From positions 1 through 11,925 of the forward strand of contig DASPKT010000025.1 of NCBI GenBank assembly GCA_035627915.1: DNA of 11,925 bases, given 5' to 3'. Below, piece by piece: positions 1-9,198 of this stretch (the first letter of the stretch is position 1; each line of letters begins with the position of its first letter). Below the pieces are notes generated by a model. The model was not told where the DNA came from. It saw only the letters and a list, made by a program, of their open reading frames with translations, and did not search any database. The DNA is from DASPKT01 sp035627915 (GTDB taxonomy: Bacteria > Pseudomonadota > Alphaproteobacteria > Azospirillales > Azospirillaceae). The position numbers and the translations under genes are program-made.

Positions 1-1
1 G

Positions 2-541
2 GCCCTGGCGGCGCGCGACCCCGGGACGGCCGCGCGCCTCTTCCCCGGCGACACCCAGCGCCTCATCCGCGCTTGGGAGGTGCTCGACGCCACCGGCCGC
101 TCCATCACCGACTGGCAGGCCCGGGCGGGGGAGGGGCCGCCGCCCGGCCTGTCCTTCCATACCCTGGTCGTGGAGCCGCCGCGCGACCGGCTCTATGCCG
201 CCTGCGACGCCCGCTTCCTCACCATGCTGGAGCAGGAGGCGCTGGAGGAGGTGCGGGAACTGGCCTCGCTCGGCCTCGATCCCGGGCTTCCCGCCATGAA
301 GGCCCTTGGAGTGCCCGAGCTGATCGCCCACCTGCGGGGGGACATGGAGCTGGGGGCGGCAGTGGTGCGGGCGCAGCAGCTCACCCGCAACTACGCCAAG
401 CGCCAGACCACCTGGTTCCGGCATCAAATGACCGCGGCGCGGCGGGTCGATCCCGGTGCGCATGCCAGCCTTGCGGCCCGCGCGCAACTTTATGAAGGAA
501 TCGCGGGCGAAATCTTTTCGATAATTCGCAAAACACGTTGA
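2..541 (+). CDS. miaA: tRNA dimethylallyltransferase, C-terminal part (5' end outside window)
   Basis: MiaA transfers a dimethylallyl group to the N6 of A37 in tRNAs that read UNN codons; it is cytosolic. The frame is open from the first bases of the window, so only the last 179 residues of a protein usually about 300-320 long are present. Family signatures are visible: a stretch ending RAWEVLDATGRSITDWQ near the window start, the PAMKALGVPELIAHLRG segment, and the C-terminal TRNYAKRQTTWFRHQ motif that contacts tRNA. The ATP-binding N-terminus lies upstream and cannot be checked. The gene ends in TGA at 539-541, and the likely ilvB promoter begins inside that stop codon. The nearest gene, ilvB, starts about 108 bases downstream. 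Identification is secure from the C-terminal motifs. Confidence 0.95.
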   Translation, partial: ALAARDPGTAARLFPGDTQRLIRAWEVLDATGRSITDWQARAGEGPPPGLSFHTLVVEPPRDRLYAACDARFLTMLEQEALEEVRELASLGLDPGLPAMKALGVPELIAHLRGDMELGAAVVRAQQLTRNYAKRQTTWFRHQMTAARRVDPGAHASLAARAQLYEGIAGEIFSIIRKTR

Positions 542-566
542 CCCCACGCAAAGTTCGGTCTAGGGT
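538..566 (+). promoter_or_regulatory. candidate sigma70 promoter for ilvBNC
   Basis: TTGACC (538-543) and TAGGGT (561-566) are separated by exactly 17 bases. The -35 box overlaps the miaA stop codon. Transcription would start near 573, giving a leader of roughly 75 bases before the ilvB ATG. In that leader CCTTTCGC (581-588) and GCGAAGG (593-599) can pair with one bulge, but there is no T-run and no Val/Ile/Leu-rich leader peptide. It was assigned by eye from box match and spacing only. Confidence 0.5.
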
Positions 567-649
567 CCCGCTCCGCCCGGCCTTTCGCACCCGCGAAGGA
601 TCAAGCGGCTTAACCTTAACGGATCGATTACGTGGATAAGAGTGCTGCC

Positions 650-2413
<1,764 letters not shown>

Positions 2414-2462
2414 CGACCGGCCGAACCCGACCCCGCCAGACCCCGCAAACGGAGCCAATACC

Positions 2463-2972
2463 GTGCAGCAGCAGATCACCGAGCGCCACACCATCGCCGT
2501 GCTGGTGGACAACGAGCCGGGCGTGCTCGCCCGCGTCATCGGCCTCTTCTCCGGCCGCGGCTACAACATCGAGAGCCTGACCGTGGCCGAGGTGGACGCG
2601 AAGGACAATCTGTCCCGCATCACCATCGTCACCTCGGGCACGCCGATGATCATCGAGCAGATCAAGGCCCAGCTCGACCGGCTGGTGCCCGTCCACAAGG
2701 TCCGTGACCTCACGCTGGAAGGCCCCTACGTCGAGCGCGAGATGGCGCTGGTGAAGGTCGCCGGGACAGGCGAGAAGCGGGTGGAGGCCCTGCGCATCGC
2801 CGAGGTCTTCAAGGCCCGCGTGGTGGACGCCACCATCACCAGCTTCGTGTTCGAGATCACCGGCACCGGCGAGGAGCTGGGCCGCTTCATCGACCTCATG
2901 GGCCAGCTCGGCCTCTCCGACGTGTCCCGCACCGGCTCCGTGGCGCTGAGCCGCGGGGCGTCGGGGCTGTAA
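2463..2972 (+). CDS. ilvN: acetolactate synthase small regulatory subunit
   Basis: This is the regulatory partner of the IlvB product (called IlvH or IlvN in different species); it raises activity and carries valine feedback. At 169 residues it has the usual proteobacterial length. An ACT domain covers about 9-85 (VLVDNEPGVLARVIGLFS, then GRGYNIESLTVAEVD), followed by the C-terminal small-subunit domain from about 95. Residues matching the E. coli IlvH valine-site positions Asn11, Gly14 and Asn29 are present as Asn17, Gly20 and Asn35, so valine inhibition is expected; that is inference from conservation. The start is GTG, supported by GGAG at 2451-2454 eight bases upstream. ilvC follows after 154 bases that contain a double-hairpin repeat. 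Confidence 0.96.
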   Translation: MQQQITERHTIAVLVDNEPGVLARVIGLFSGRGYNIESLTVAEVDAKDNLSRITIVTSGTPMIIEQIKAQLDRLVPVHKVRDLTLEGPYVEREMALVKVAGTGEKRVEALRIAEVFKARVVDATITSFVFEITGTGEELGRFIDLMGQLGLSDVSRTGSVALSRGASGL

Positions 2973-2982
2973 CCCAATTCCC

Positions 2983-3066
2983 CGTCATTCCGGCGGAAGC
3001 CGGAATCCAGGGAAGGCCGCCGCAACGGAAGGCGGCTCCTGGACCCCGGCGTCCGCCGGGGTGACG
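2983..3066. repeat. double-hairpin REP-like repeat, copy 1 (before ilvC)
   Basis: There are two 28-base arms, 2983-3010 and 3039-3066, each a small hairpin. The left arm pairs ATTCCGGC with GCCGGAAT around GGAA; the right arm pairs ACCCCGGC with GCCGGGGT around GTCC. The unit is bounded by CGTC and GACG, and CCAG/CTGG face the centre. The core 3011-3038 holds a further 6-bp stem (GCCGCC/GGCGGC). The left arm is identical to the reverse complement of 4254-4281 over all 28 bases. It resembles the dispersed 'GTCATTCC...GGAATCCAG' repeats seen in many proteobacteria. A role as mRNA processing or attenuation site between ilvN and ilvC is possible but not shown. Confidence 0.8.
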
Positions 3067-3126
3067 ACGGTAAGAAATCCAAGTGGCCCGAAGGGCTCCA
3101 ACAAGAGGCAAAGAAGGACCAGTCCG

Positions 3127-4146
<1,020 letters not shown>

Positions 4147-4151
4147 GTTCC

Positions 4152-4184
4152 GGGGCTACCGGGGGGAGTTTGCCCTGTAGCCCC
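4152..4184 (+). terminator. terminator-like hairpin after ilvC
   Basis: GGGGCTAC (4152-4159) pairs perfectly with GTAGCCCC (4177-4184), and GGG/CCC can pair inside the 17-base loop. It begins five bases after the ilvC stop. The following TTGTCCTCTCTGT is T-rich but is not a clean T-run, so termination strength is uncertain. Confidence 0.55.
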
Positions 4185-4198
4185 TTGTCCTCTCTGTC

Positions 4199-4281
4199 CG
4201 TCACCCCGCCGCAAGCCGGGGTCCAGGGGACCGGGCGCCGCGCCCCAGGAATCCTGGATTCCGGCTTCCGCCGGAATGACG
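4199..4281. repeat. double-hairpin REP-like repeat, copy 2 (after ilvC, inverted)
   Basis: The arms are 4199-4226 (ACCCC-type, slightly degenerate hairpin) and 4254-4281 (ATTCC-type, perfect hairpin), bounded by CGTC and GACG. Read on the - strand it has the same arm order as the copy at 2983-3066. The ATTCC arm is 28/28 identical and the ACCCC arm differs at a few positions. The 27-base cores are unrelated in sequence, so structure and arms are what is conserved. The two copies therefore flank ilvC with their ACCCC arms facing the gene. Confidence 0.8.
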
Positions 4282-4320
4282 GGGAAGGGCAGGCATCCAG
4301 GCAGCCCATGACGTGACCGG

Positions 4321-4349
4321 ACGCCCTCTCCCCCTGCGGGAGGGGGCGT
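4321..4349 (+). terminator. strong hairpin, possible second terminator before 4430 gene
   Basis: ACGCCCTCTCCC (4321-4332) pairs with GGGAGGGGGCGT (4338-4349) over 12 positions with one wobble and a 5-base loop, ending in TTT at 4349-4351. The family of CCCTCTCCCC...GGGAGGGG hairpins is common between genes in GC-rich bacteria. It would separate the ilv cluster from the next gene; the T-run is short. Confidence 0.5.
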
Positions 4350-4368
4350 TTGCGTCTGCGCGCGGGAC

Positions 4369-4396
4369 TTGAAAGTCCTTCTCCTTCCGGTACACT
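4369..4396 (+). promoter_or_regulatory. candidate promoter with inverted repeat over the -35 box
   Basis: TTGAAA (4369-4374) and TACACT (4391-4396) are separated by 16 bases and sit about 34 bases before the ATG at 4430. The -35 box lies within the inverted repeat GGACTT-GA-AAGTCC (4365-4378), which could be an operator or chance. It was assigned by eye. Confidence 0.45.
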
Positions 4397-4429
4397 GCCT
4401 CCACCCGCAAAAGGCGTGGAGCGAAGACC

Positions 4430-5365
4430 ATGTTCGGTCTGCTATCGGGTCCAAATGACCCGCTGAAGATGAAGAACCAGCTCGCCTACCAGATGGAGGC
4501 GGGCCGGAACGCGTTCTTCTCCGGCGGCGGCAAGCGCGAGAAGAACGTCTCCCTGGCGGACCGGCTGAAGGAACTCGGCGTCGACGACGACCGGGTGATG
4601 GAGGCCGCGAAGATGTATGAGGGCGGCGGCCGGCTCTCCTCCACGATCCGCACCCAGCAGGTGGAGATCGTGAAGAAGGCGGCGGTCGAGAAGATGCGCG
4701 CCTACCAGAGCCGCATGAAGGAGATCGAGAGCCACGCCCGCCAGGCCGCCGCCAGCGGCGACGTGAAGAAGGCGGCCGGGCTGGCGCGGGAGGCCGCCAA
4801 GATGGCCCGCGGCCTCGCCGGCACCGCCAAGGAGCTGGGCGAGGAGACGTCGGGCAAAGCAGGCGCCGCCGACATGGCCGACACCGCCGCCTCCGACCCC
4901 TCCACGCTCAGCCCGGAGCAGATGCAGGCCCGCCTCCAGGCGCAGGCCCAGGGGCAAGGCGCGCCGGGGCAGGGCCTGCCAGCCGGCTACACCGCCCAGG
5001 GCGCGCCGGTCCCGGCGGCCGCCCAGGGGAGCGAGGCCGGGTCGGCCTTCCTGAAGGCCTTCGTGGAGGAGACGCGCGGCTTCGTCGGCCGCGCCCGTAA
5101 GCTGGTGGAGGAGGCGGAGCGGCTGCGCCGGCTGAACGACCCCGACGACCGCCGCTCCCGCAAGGAGCTGCAGGCCGCCCGCGAGGACATCACCGCCGCC
5201 GAGGCGGCCCTGCGCTCCATGGGTCCGGTGGCGGAGGGCGCCGTCGGCGCCTCCGCCTCGCTCCAGGGCGGGGGCGAGGTGGAGATCACCTACACCTCGG
5301 TGTCGGTGGAGACGGTCACCATCGCCATCGAGGTCACGGAAAGCTTCGTCGACATAACGGTCTGA
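4430..5365 (+). CDS. unknown helical protein, paralogue of the 7409 gene
   Basis: I do not recognise this 311-residue protein. The start ATG has GGAG at 4418-4421 eight bases upstream. It has no signal peptide or membrane segment. Residues 75-140 look like a long charged helix with coiled-coil character, including ARQAAASGD (103-111). Residues 155-205 are a low-complexity Gln/Ala/Gly/Pro linker. Residues 207-262 form a second charged helical segment (FVEETRGFVGRARKLVEEAE). From 283 to the end the sequence switches to alternating Val/Ile/Thr with Glu, predicted beta. Residues 95-136 align without gaps to residues 128-169 of the 7409 protein at 20 of 42 identities, and the second helix also matches weakly. 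It has its own promoter and probably its own terminator. Cytosolic location and any structural role are guesses. Confidence 0.85.
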   Translation: MFGLLSGPNDPLKMKNQLAYQMEAGRNAFFSGGGKREKNVSLADRLKELGVDDDRVMEAAKMYEGGGRLSSTIRTQQVEIVKKAAVEKMRAYQSRMKEIESHARQAAASGDVKKAAGLAREAAKMARGLAGTAKELGEETSGKAGAADMADTAASDPSTLSPEQMQARLQAQAQGQGAPGQGLPAGYTAQGAPVPAAAQGSEAGSAFLKAFVEETRGFVGRARKLVEEAERLRRLNDPDDRRSRKELQAAREDITAAEAALRSMGPVAEGAVGASASLQGGGEVEITYTSVSVETVTIAIEVTESFVDITV

Positions 5366-5386
5366 CCCCGGGCCCGGGCCGGGTTT
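5365..5386 (+). terminator. possible terminator after 4430 gene
   Basis: Starting at the stop codon, ACCCCGG can pair with CCGGGT (one bulge) around GCCCGGG and is followed by TTT at 5384-5386. The sequence includes the 12-bp palindrome CCCGGGCCCGGG (5367-5378), so other folds are possible. Confidence 0.35.
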
Positions 5387-5424
5387 CCGGCGGCCGCGGA
5401 TTTGTAACGGGTCTGTTACGCGGG

Positions 5425-5452
5425 TTGTCCAACCGCCCTTCGTACCTATCCT
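5425..5452 (+). promoter_or_regulatory. candidate promoter for the DUF885 gene
   Basis: TTGTCC (5425-5430) and TATCCT (5447-5452) are separated by 16 bases. Just upstream, GTAAC (5404-5408) and GTTAC (5415-5419) form an inverted repeat with a 6-base gap, and GGTTG-TC-CAACC overlaps the -35 box. Either could be a regulator site. It was assigned by eye. Confidence 0.4.
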
Positions 5453-5481
5453 TGCCTCCGGAACGAATGGAGGACAGGGAC

Positions 5482-7305
5482 ATGCTGACGCGTCGCCAGA
5501 TCATCGAGGCCGGCCTCAAGGGCGGCGCGGCCGCGGCGACCCTGTCCTGGGCGCCCGCCTCCCTCGCGGCCGACCCGGCGGCGGAGGGGCGGCGGCTCCA
5601 CGCCTTCCTGGAGGCCGCCTTCGAGGCGGCGGCCGGGCGCCGGCCGGAGACGCTGGCCCGCCTCGGCCGCGGCCACGAGCTGACGACCTGGAACGACGAG
5701 AGCGACGCCTTCGACGCGGCCGAGCAGAAGATCGTCCAGGAGGAGCTGGCGCGGCTGCGGCGCGAGTTCGACCCGAACGCCCTGTCGGAGACGGACCGCC
5801 TGTCCTACCGCCTGTTCGAGTGGCAGGCGGAGCAGTCCGCGGACAATTTCCGCTGGCGCTTCCACGACTACCCGGTCAGCCACCTGCGCGGCGTCCACAC
5901 CGACGTCCCCTCCTTCCTGGTGAACCAGCACCGGATCTCCAGCCCGGCGGAGGCGCGCGGCTATATCGGGCGCATCGCCCAGGCCCGGACCAAGATCGAG
6001 CAGGTGATCGCCGCGGTGGACGCGCGGGCGGCGAAGGGCGTGCTGCCGCCGCGCTGGTCGCTGGCCAAGGCGCGGGAGGACGCCGCGGTGCTGCTGGCCG
6101 GCTCGCCCTTCGAGCCGGGGGCGGAGGACACGGCCCTGCTGGCGGATTTCCGCGCCAAGGTGGCGAAGCTCGACGTCCCGGCGGCGGAGCGGGCGCAGCT
6201 GGAGGCCGACTGCGTGGCGGCGCTGCGCCATTCGCTGGGCCCGGCCTACCGCGGCTTCATCGAGGCCGTGACGGGCTGGGAGGCGAAGGCGACCGACGAG
6301 GACGGGGTGTGGAAGCTGCCGCAGGGGGCGGAGTTCTACCGTCACTGCATCCGCCGCAATACCACGCTCGACCTGGCGGCGGAGGAGGTGCACGCCTACG
6401 GCCTGTCGGAGGTCGCGCGCATCCATGCCGAGATGAACGCCATCCGCGGGAAGGTCGGCTTCCAGGGCGACCTCGCCGCCTTCTTCGTGTTCCTGCGCGA
6501 CGACCCGCGGTTCCTGTTCCCCAACACGGACGAGGGGCGGGCGGCCTACATCGCGGAATCGCAGAAGGTCATCGACGCCATGGCCCCGCGCCTGCCGGAG
6601 ATGTTCGTGACCCTGCCCAAGGCGCCGGTCGTCATCAAGCGGGTGGAGCCCTTCCGCGAGCGCACCTCACCCGGCGCCTTCTACAACGGGCCGACCCCCG
6701 ACGGCTCCAAGCCGGGGACCTACTTCATCAACCTGTTCAACACCAAGGACCGGCCGCGCCACGGCATCGAGGCGCTGGTCCACCACGAGGCCATCCCCGG
6801 CCACCACATGCAGATCGCCATCGCCACCGAGATGAAGGACCTGCCCAGCTTCCGCCGCTTCGGCGGCTATTCCGCCTTCTCCGAGGGCTGGGCGCTCTAT
6901 TCGGAGAAGATGGTGAAGCCTTTCGGCTTCTACGCCGACCCCTACAGCGACTACGGAAGGCTGGAGGCGGAGCTGTTCCGCTCCATCCGCCTGGTGGTGG
7001 ACACCGGCATCCACGCCTTCCGCTGGGGCCGCCAGCAGGCCATCGACTACATGACCGCCAACTCCGCCATCACGCCGACCCGGGCGGTGCGCGAGATCGA
7101 GCGCTACATCGTCAATCCCGGCCAGGCGCTGGCCTACAAGACCGGCATGCGCAAGATCGAGGAGCTGCGCGCCCGGTCCGAGCAGAAGCTGGGCTCCCGC
7201 TTCGACCTCCGCCGCTTCCACGACGCCGTGCTGACCGGCGGCAGCGTGCCCCTGCCGATCCTGGAGGACCGCATCGACGGCTGGATCGCGTCGCATACTG
7301 CCTGA
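5482..7305 (+). CDS. DUF885 family protein, Tat-exported putative metallopeptidase
   Basis: This is a 607-residue member of the DUF885 family, whose members carry a zincin-like metallopeptidase core; substrate unknown. The start is ATG 5482 because GGAGG (5469-5473) is eight bases upstream; an ATG at 5467 and a TTG at 5425 are less likely. The N-terminus is a twin-arginine signal: MLTRRQIIEAG, a small-residue hydrophobic stretch, then a likely cleavage near residue 30 (ASLAAD). This predicts folded export to the periplasm, possibly with bound metal. The zinc-type motif is HEAIPGHH (His435, Glu436, His441 or His442) and the likely third ligand is Glu468 in FSEGWALYSEK. The catalytic Glu and ligands are intact, so it is probably active. 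It lies between two genes encoding paralogous helical proteins, a possible but untested functional link. Confidence 0.93.
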   Translation: MLTRRQIIEAGLKGGAAAATLSWAPASLAADPAAEGRRLHAFLEAAFEAAAGRRPETLARLGRGHELTTWNDESDAFDAAEQKIVQEELARLRREFDPNALSETDRLSYRLFEWQAEQSADNFRWRFHDYPVSHLRGVHTDVPSFLVNQHRISSPAEARGYIGRIAQARTKIEQVIAAVDARAAKGVLPPRWSLAKAREDAAVLLAGSPFEPGAEDTALLADFRAKVAKLDVPAAERAQLEADCVAALRHSLGPAYRGFIEAVTGWEAKATDEDGVWKLPQGAEFYRHCIRRNTTLDLAAEEVHAYGLSEVARIHAEMNAIRGKVGFQGDLAAFFVFLRDDPRFLFPNTDEGRAAYIAESQKVIDAMAPRLPEMFVTLPKAPVVIKRVEPFRERTSPGAFYNGPTPDGSKPGTYFINLFNTKDRPRHGIEALVHHEAIPGHHMQIAIATEMKDLPSFRRFGGYSAFSEGWALYSEKMVKPFGFYADPYSDYGRLEAELFRSIRLVVDTGIHAFRWGRQQAIDYMTANSAITPTRAVREIERYIVNPGQALAYKTGMRKIEELRARSEQKLGSRFDLRRFHDAVLTGGSVPLPILEDRIDGWIASHTA

Positions 7306-7316
7306 AAGGTATAAGC

Positions 7317-7344
7317 CGGATTGGGGCCCTCCGAATCGAATCCG
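7317..7344 (+). terminator. weak hairpin after the DUF885 gene
   Basis: CGGATT (7317-7322) pairs with AATCCG (7339-7344), with GGGGCCC in the loop able to pair with itself, followed by CCCTTTCTT. It is a modest candidate for termination. Confidence 0.3.
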
Positions 7345-7351
7345 CCCTTTC

Positions 7352-7380
7352 TTGCGGATATTGACTTTCTGCGCTAATCT
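7352..7380 (+). promoter_or_regulatory. candidate promoter for 7409 gene
   Basis: TTGCGG (7352-7357) and TAATCT (7375-7380) have a 17-base spacer and end 28 bases before the ATG at 7409. A second TTGACT at 7361 lacks a -10 box at suitable spacing. Confidence 0.4.
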
Positions 7381-7408
7381 TGATCTCGCAGTCGAAAGGG
7401 GGCTGCAC

Positions 7409-8614
7409 ATGATCGGCGCAAAAGGTGCCCTCGACGCGGTAGGCGCGGGTCTCCAGACCCTGCGCGCTCCCCAGCCGAACCTTGCCAGACCCGCTGAGGC
7501 GGCGGCTGGCGAGGCCGCATCCGTTTTTGCGCGCGTCAAGGAAAGCACCGAGCGTCCGGAGGAGGCCCGCCGGGCCGAGAGGGCGCCGCGCAACGAGCCC
7601 GACATCCGCTCCGACCGGGTCGACCTCGGCCGCTCCGCCCTGGTCGCCTCCGAGGCGGAGGCGCCGAAGCCGGACAAGCCGGCCGCCGAGGTGGCGTCGG
7701 AAGTGTCGGACGCCGACAGCGACATGAAGCAGCGCCGCGCCGAGCTGGAGAGCCGCGAGGCCGCCCAGCGGCTGGAGCGGGCCAAGCAGCGCATGCGCGT
7801 GCTGCAGCTCCAGGCCCGCCTCGCCGCCGCCTCGGGCGATCCGCAGGAAGCCGCGCGGGTGGCGCGCGAGGCGTCGGTCGTCGCGCGCGAGGTGGGGCTC
7901 GCCACCCAGGAACTCTCCAACTCCAAGCTGGGCGGCGGCGCCGGCGGCAAGTCGCCGGCCAAGCCGGACGACGAGGACGGCCCGCCGGCCGACGTCAGCG
8001 AGGTCGCCGCCCGCGCCCAGGCGGAGATCGCCGCGCGCGAGGGGCAGGGCGGCGGGCAGGTCGGCGCCTATTTCAGCGACGCCCGCAGCCTGGCGGCGCA
8101 GGCCCGCACCCTGATCGACCAGGCGAACCGCGTGCGCCAGGACGGCTCCGCCGACGGGCGTTCCATCGGCGAGGAGCTGGCGGAGCTGGTGAGCGCCACC
8201 GGCAAGATGGCCGAGGAGGCCGAGCAGGCGCTCTCGCCCGAGGCCGCCTCCATCGGCCGGGAGTTCGCCGACCTCGCCGCCGCCGCGGACGAGGAGGCGG
8301 AGGAGGAGGGGCGGACCCTGCTCCGTCCCGAGGACGCCAAGTCGATCGGGGAGAAGCTGGCGGAACTGACCGCCGCCGCCGCTGAGGACGAGGCACGGCC
8401 GGTGCTGGCCCCCGGGACGGCCCGCACGCCGCTGTTCCCGGCGGAACCCGCCGCGGTAGAAATCCCCGGCGTGCAGGCGGCCGCGCAGGAGGCGCGCCGG
8501 GGCGACGCGGGCGGGCGCGAGGCGCCGGCCCGGGCGCTGGCGCCGCTGCCGGAACGCGCCGGCCAGCCGGGCGGCACGCCCAGGCCCGGCAGCCTGTTCG
8601 AGGCCACGGTCTAG
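7409..8614 (+). CDS. unknown helical protein with three 30-residue repeats, paralogue of the 4430 gene
   Basis: I do not recognise this 401-residue protein. ATG 7409 follows AGGGGG (7397-7402) at six bases; an in-frame TTG at 7352 is the -35 box of the likely promoter. It has no signal peptide or membrane segment. Residues 40-125 are charged and probably partly disordered. Residues 108-170 are helical and include LAAASGDPQEAARVAREA, the part shared with the 4430 protein. Residues 221-244 (YFSDARSLAAQARTLIDQAN) match its second helix. From 252 there are three tandem repeats starting SIGEELAEL, SIGREFADL and SIGEKLAEL. The tail from 335 is Ala/Pro/Arg-rich and disordered-looking. The stop TAG falls within a 12-base tandem duplication. 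A scaffold or structural role is possible, without direct evidence. Confidence 0.85.
   Translation: MIGAKGALDAVGAGLQTLRAPQPNLARPAEAAAGEAASVFARVKESTERPEEARRAERAPRNEPDIRSDRVDLGRSALVASEAEAPKPDKPAAEVASEVSDADSDMKQRRAELESREAAQRLERAKQRMRVLQLQARLAAASGDPQEAARVAREASVVAREVGLATQELSNSKLGGGAGGKSPAKPDDEDGPPADVSEVAARAQAEIAAREGQGGGQVGAYFSDARSLAAQARTLIDQANRVRQDGSADGRSIGEELAELVSATGKMAEEAEQALSPEAASIGREFADLAAAADEEAEEEGRTLLRPEDAKSIGEKLAELTAAAAEDEARPVLAPGTARTPLFPAEPAAVEIPGVQAAAQEARRGDAGGREAPARALAPLPERAGQPGGTPRPGSLFEATV
8162..8422 (+). repeat. three tandem ~30-residue coding repeats
   Basis: Units start at 8162, 8249 and 8342 (29, 31 and about 27 residues). Each begins S-I-G, then E/R, E/K, L/F, A, E/D, L, continues with Ala/Glu-rich sequence, and ends in a short Pro-containing turn (SPEAA, RPEDAK, APGTA). 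The pattern suggests a helix-turn repeat that arose by internal duplication. Confidence 0.7.
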
Positions 8615-8625
8615 GCCACGGTCCA
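8602..8625 (+). repeat. 12-base tandem duplication across a stop codon
   Basis: GGCCACGGTCTA (8602-8613) is followed directly by GGCCACGGTCCA (8614-8625) and then GGCC. The copies differ only at one base; T in the first copy makes the TAG stop (8612-8614), whereas the second copy reads CAG in the same frame. Beyond it the frame stays open to TAA at 8750-8752. Confidence 0.8.
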
Positions 8626-8784
8626 GGCCCCGCCGAAATCGTGGCGCCAGCGTAACGATCAAGCGAATCCGGGGGACCCGCCAGCCAGGTCCCAAAAATG
8701 TCACGGCTTTGCCGACCCGATGCCGGTCCGCCCGCCCGCTCCCGTCGTTTAAGCAGCAAAACGAAGGTCAGGAGGGGCTCCACG

Positions 8785-8985
8785 ATGACGAACATGTCCA
8801 GCTATCTCGACCGCGTCGAGGCCCAGGTCTGCCGCGACGGCTTCATGACCAACGTGATGCGCCGGCACCTCGACGGGCTGGTCCGCATGGCTCCGGACGC
8901 CGAGAACGGCCGCCGCATCAAGAAGCTGATCGCCCGCTTCCACCGTCCCTACGCCGCCACCCTGCGGCCGCTCGCCGTCGCCTGA
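8785..8985 (+). CDS. small unknown protein, 66 residues
   Basis: This is a small basic protein without a recognised family. ATG 8785 follows AGGAGGGG (8770-8777), a very good ribosome site; an upstream in-frame start at 8698 would add an arginine/proline-rich stretch with no ribosome site and is unlikely. ATG 8794 is an alternative start. The predicted content is mostly alpha-helix: an amphipathic first half (SSYLDRVEAQVCRDGFMTN), then RRHLDGLVRMAPDAENGRRI and a basic segment (KKLIARFHRP). It has no signal peptide or membrane span. It stands alone between the helical protein gene and the leu leader, and is closed by a 9-bp GC hairpin. The ribosome site and normal amino acid composition make it likely real. 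Confidence 0.7.
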   Translation: MTNMSSYLDRVEAQVCRDGFMTNVMRRHLDGLVRMAPDAENGRRIKKLIARFHRPYAATLRPLAVA

Positions 8986-8993
8986 CACGGACC

Positions 8994-9017
8994 CCGCGCG
9001 GGGGCCCACCCGCGCGG
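8994..9017 (+). terminator. GC hairpin after the small gene
   Basis: CCGCGCGGG (8994-9002) pairs perfectly with CCCGCGCGG (9009-9017) across GGCCCA, starting nine bases after the stop, followed by TTCGCG. The stem is strong and the T tail very short. Confidence 0.5.
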
Positions 9018-9066
9018 TTCGCGCCGCCATGCGCCCGTGGCAACCATGGGGCGCGCGACAAAGGCG

Positions 9067-9095
9067 TTGCGGATAAGGACATTGCGGAATAGAAG
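9067..9095 (+). promoter_or_regulatory. candidate promoter for leu leader and leuA
   Basis: TTGCGG (9067-9072) and TAGAAG (9090-9095) have a 17-base spacer. TTGCGGA is directly repeated at 9082-9088, 15 bases later. Transcription from here would include the palindrome at 9154-9172 and the leader ORF. A TTGACG at 9145 has no plausible -10 box. This is a weak assignment in GC-rich DNA. Confidence 0.3.
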
Positions 9096-9153
9096 TGGGT
9101 CCGGACATACAGTTGCGCCGCGCGACCCGCGGACTGCACTGTTGTTGACGGCT

Positions 9154-9172
9154 CCGGTGCGGACCGCACCGG
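9154..9172. promoter_or_regulatory. 19-bp palindrome upstream of leu leader
   Basis: CCGGTGCGG and CCGCACCGG form a perfect 9-bp inverted repeat around one A. It ends 14 bases before the leader ribosome site (AGGA, 9187-9190). It may be a protein-binding operator, or in RNA an 8-bp hairpin with a GAC loop. I cannot tell which. Confidence 0.55.
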
Positions 9173-9198
9173 CGTGACAGGAACGCAGGACGGACCCC

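Noticed and set aside
542..649. Possible attenuator or T-box before ilvB
   Set aside because: There is no leader ORF rich in Val, Ile or Leu, no T-run and no T-box sequence; only one small bulged hairpin.
3061..3126. Upstream GTG extension of ilvC
   Set aside because: The GTG lies in the repeat arm; the added residues are not family-like, and AAGGA at 3114-3118 fits ATG 3127.
5820..7364. Long + strand frame inside the DUF885 gene (and 1186-2580 inside ilvB, 10204-11055 inside leuA)
   Set aside because: These are alternate-frame readings of GC-rich codons, rich in Arg, Gly, Pro and Ala, without ribosome sites or motifs.
8673..8693. Hairpin GGGACC/GGTCCC after the 7409 gene
   Set aside because: It is followed by AAAAA rather than T, and the short stem is not convincing as a terminator on either strand.
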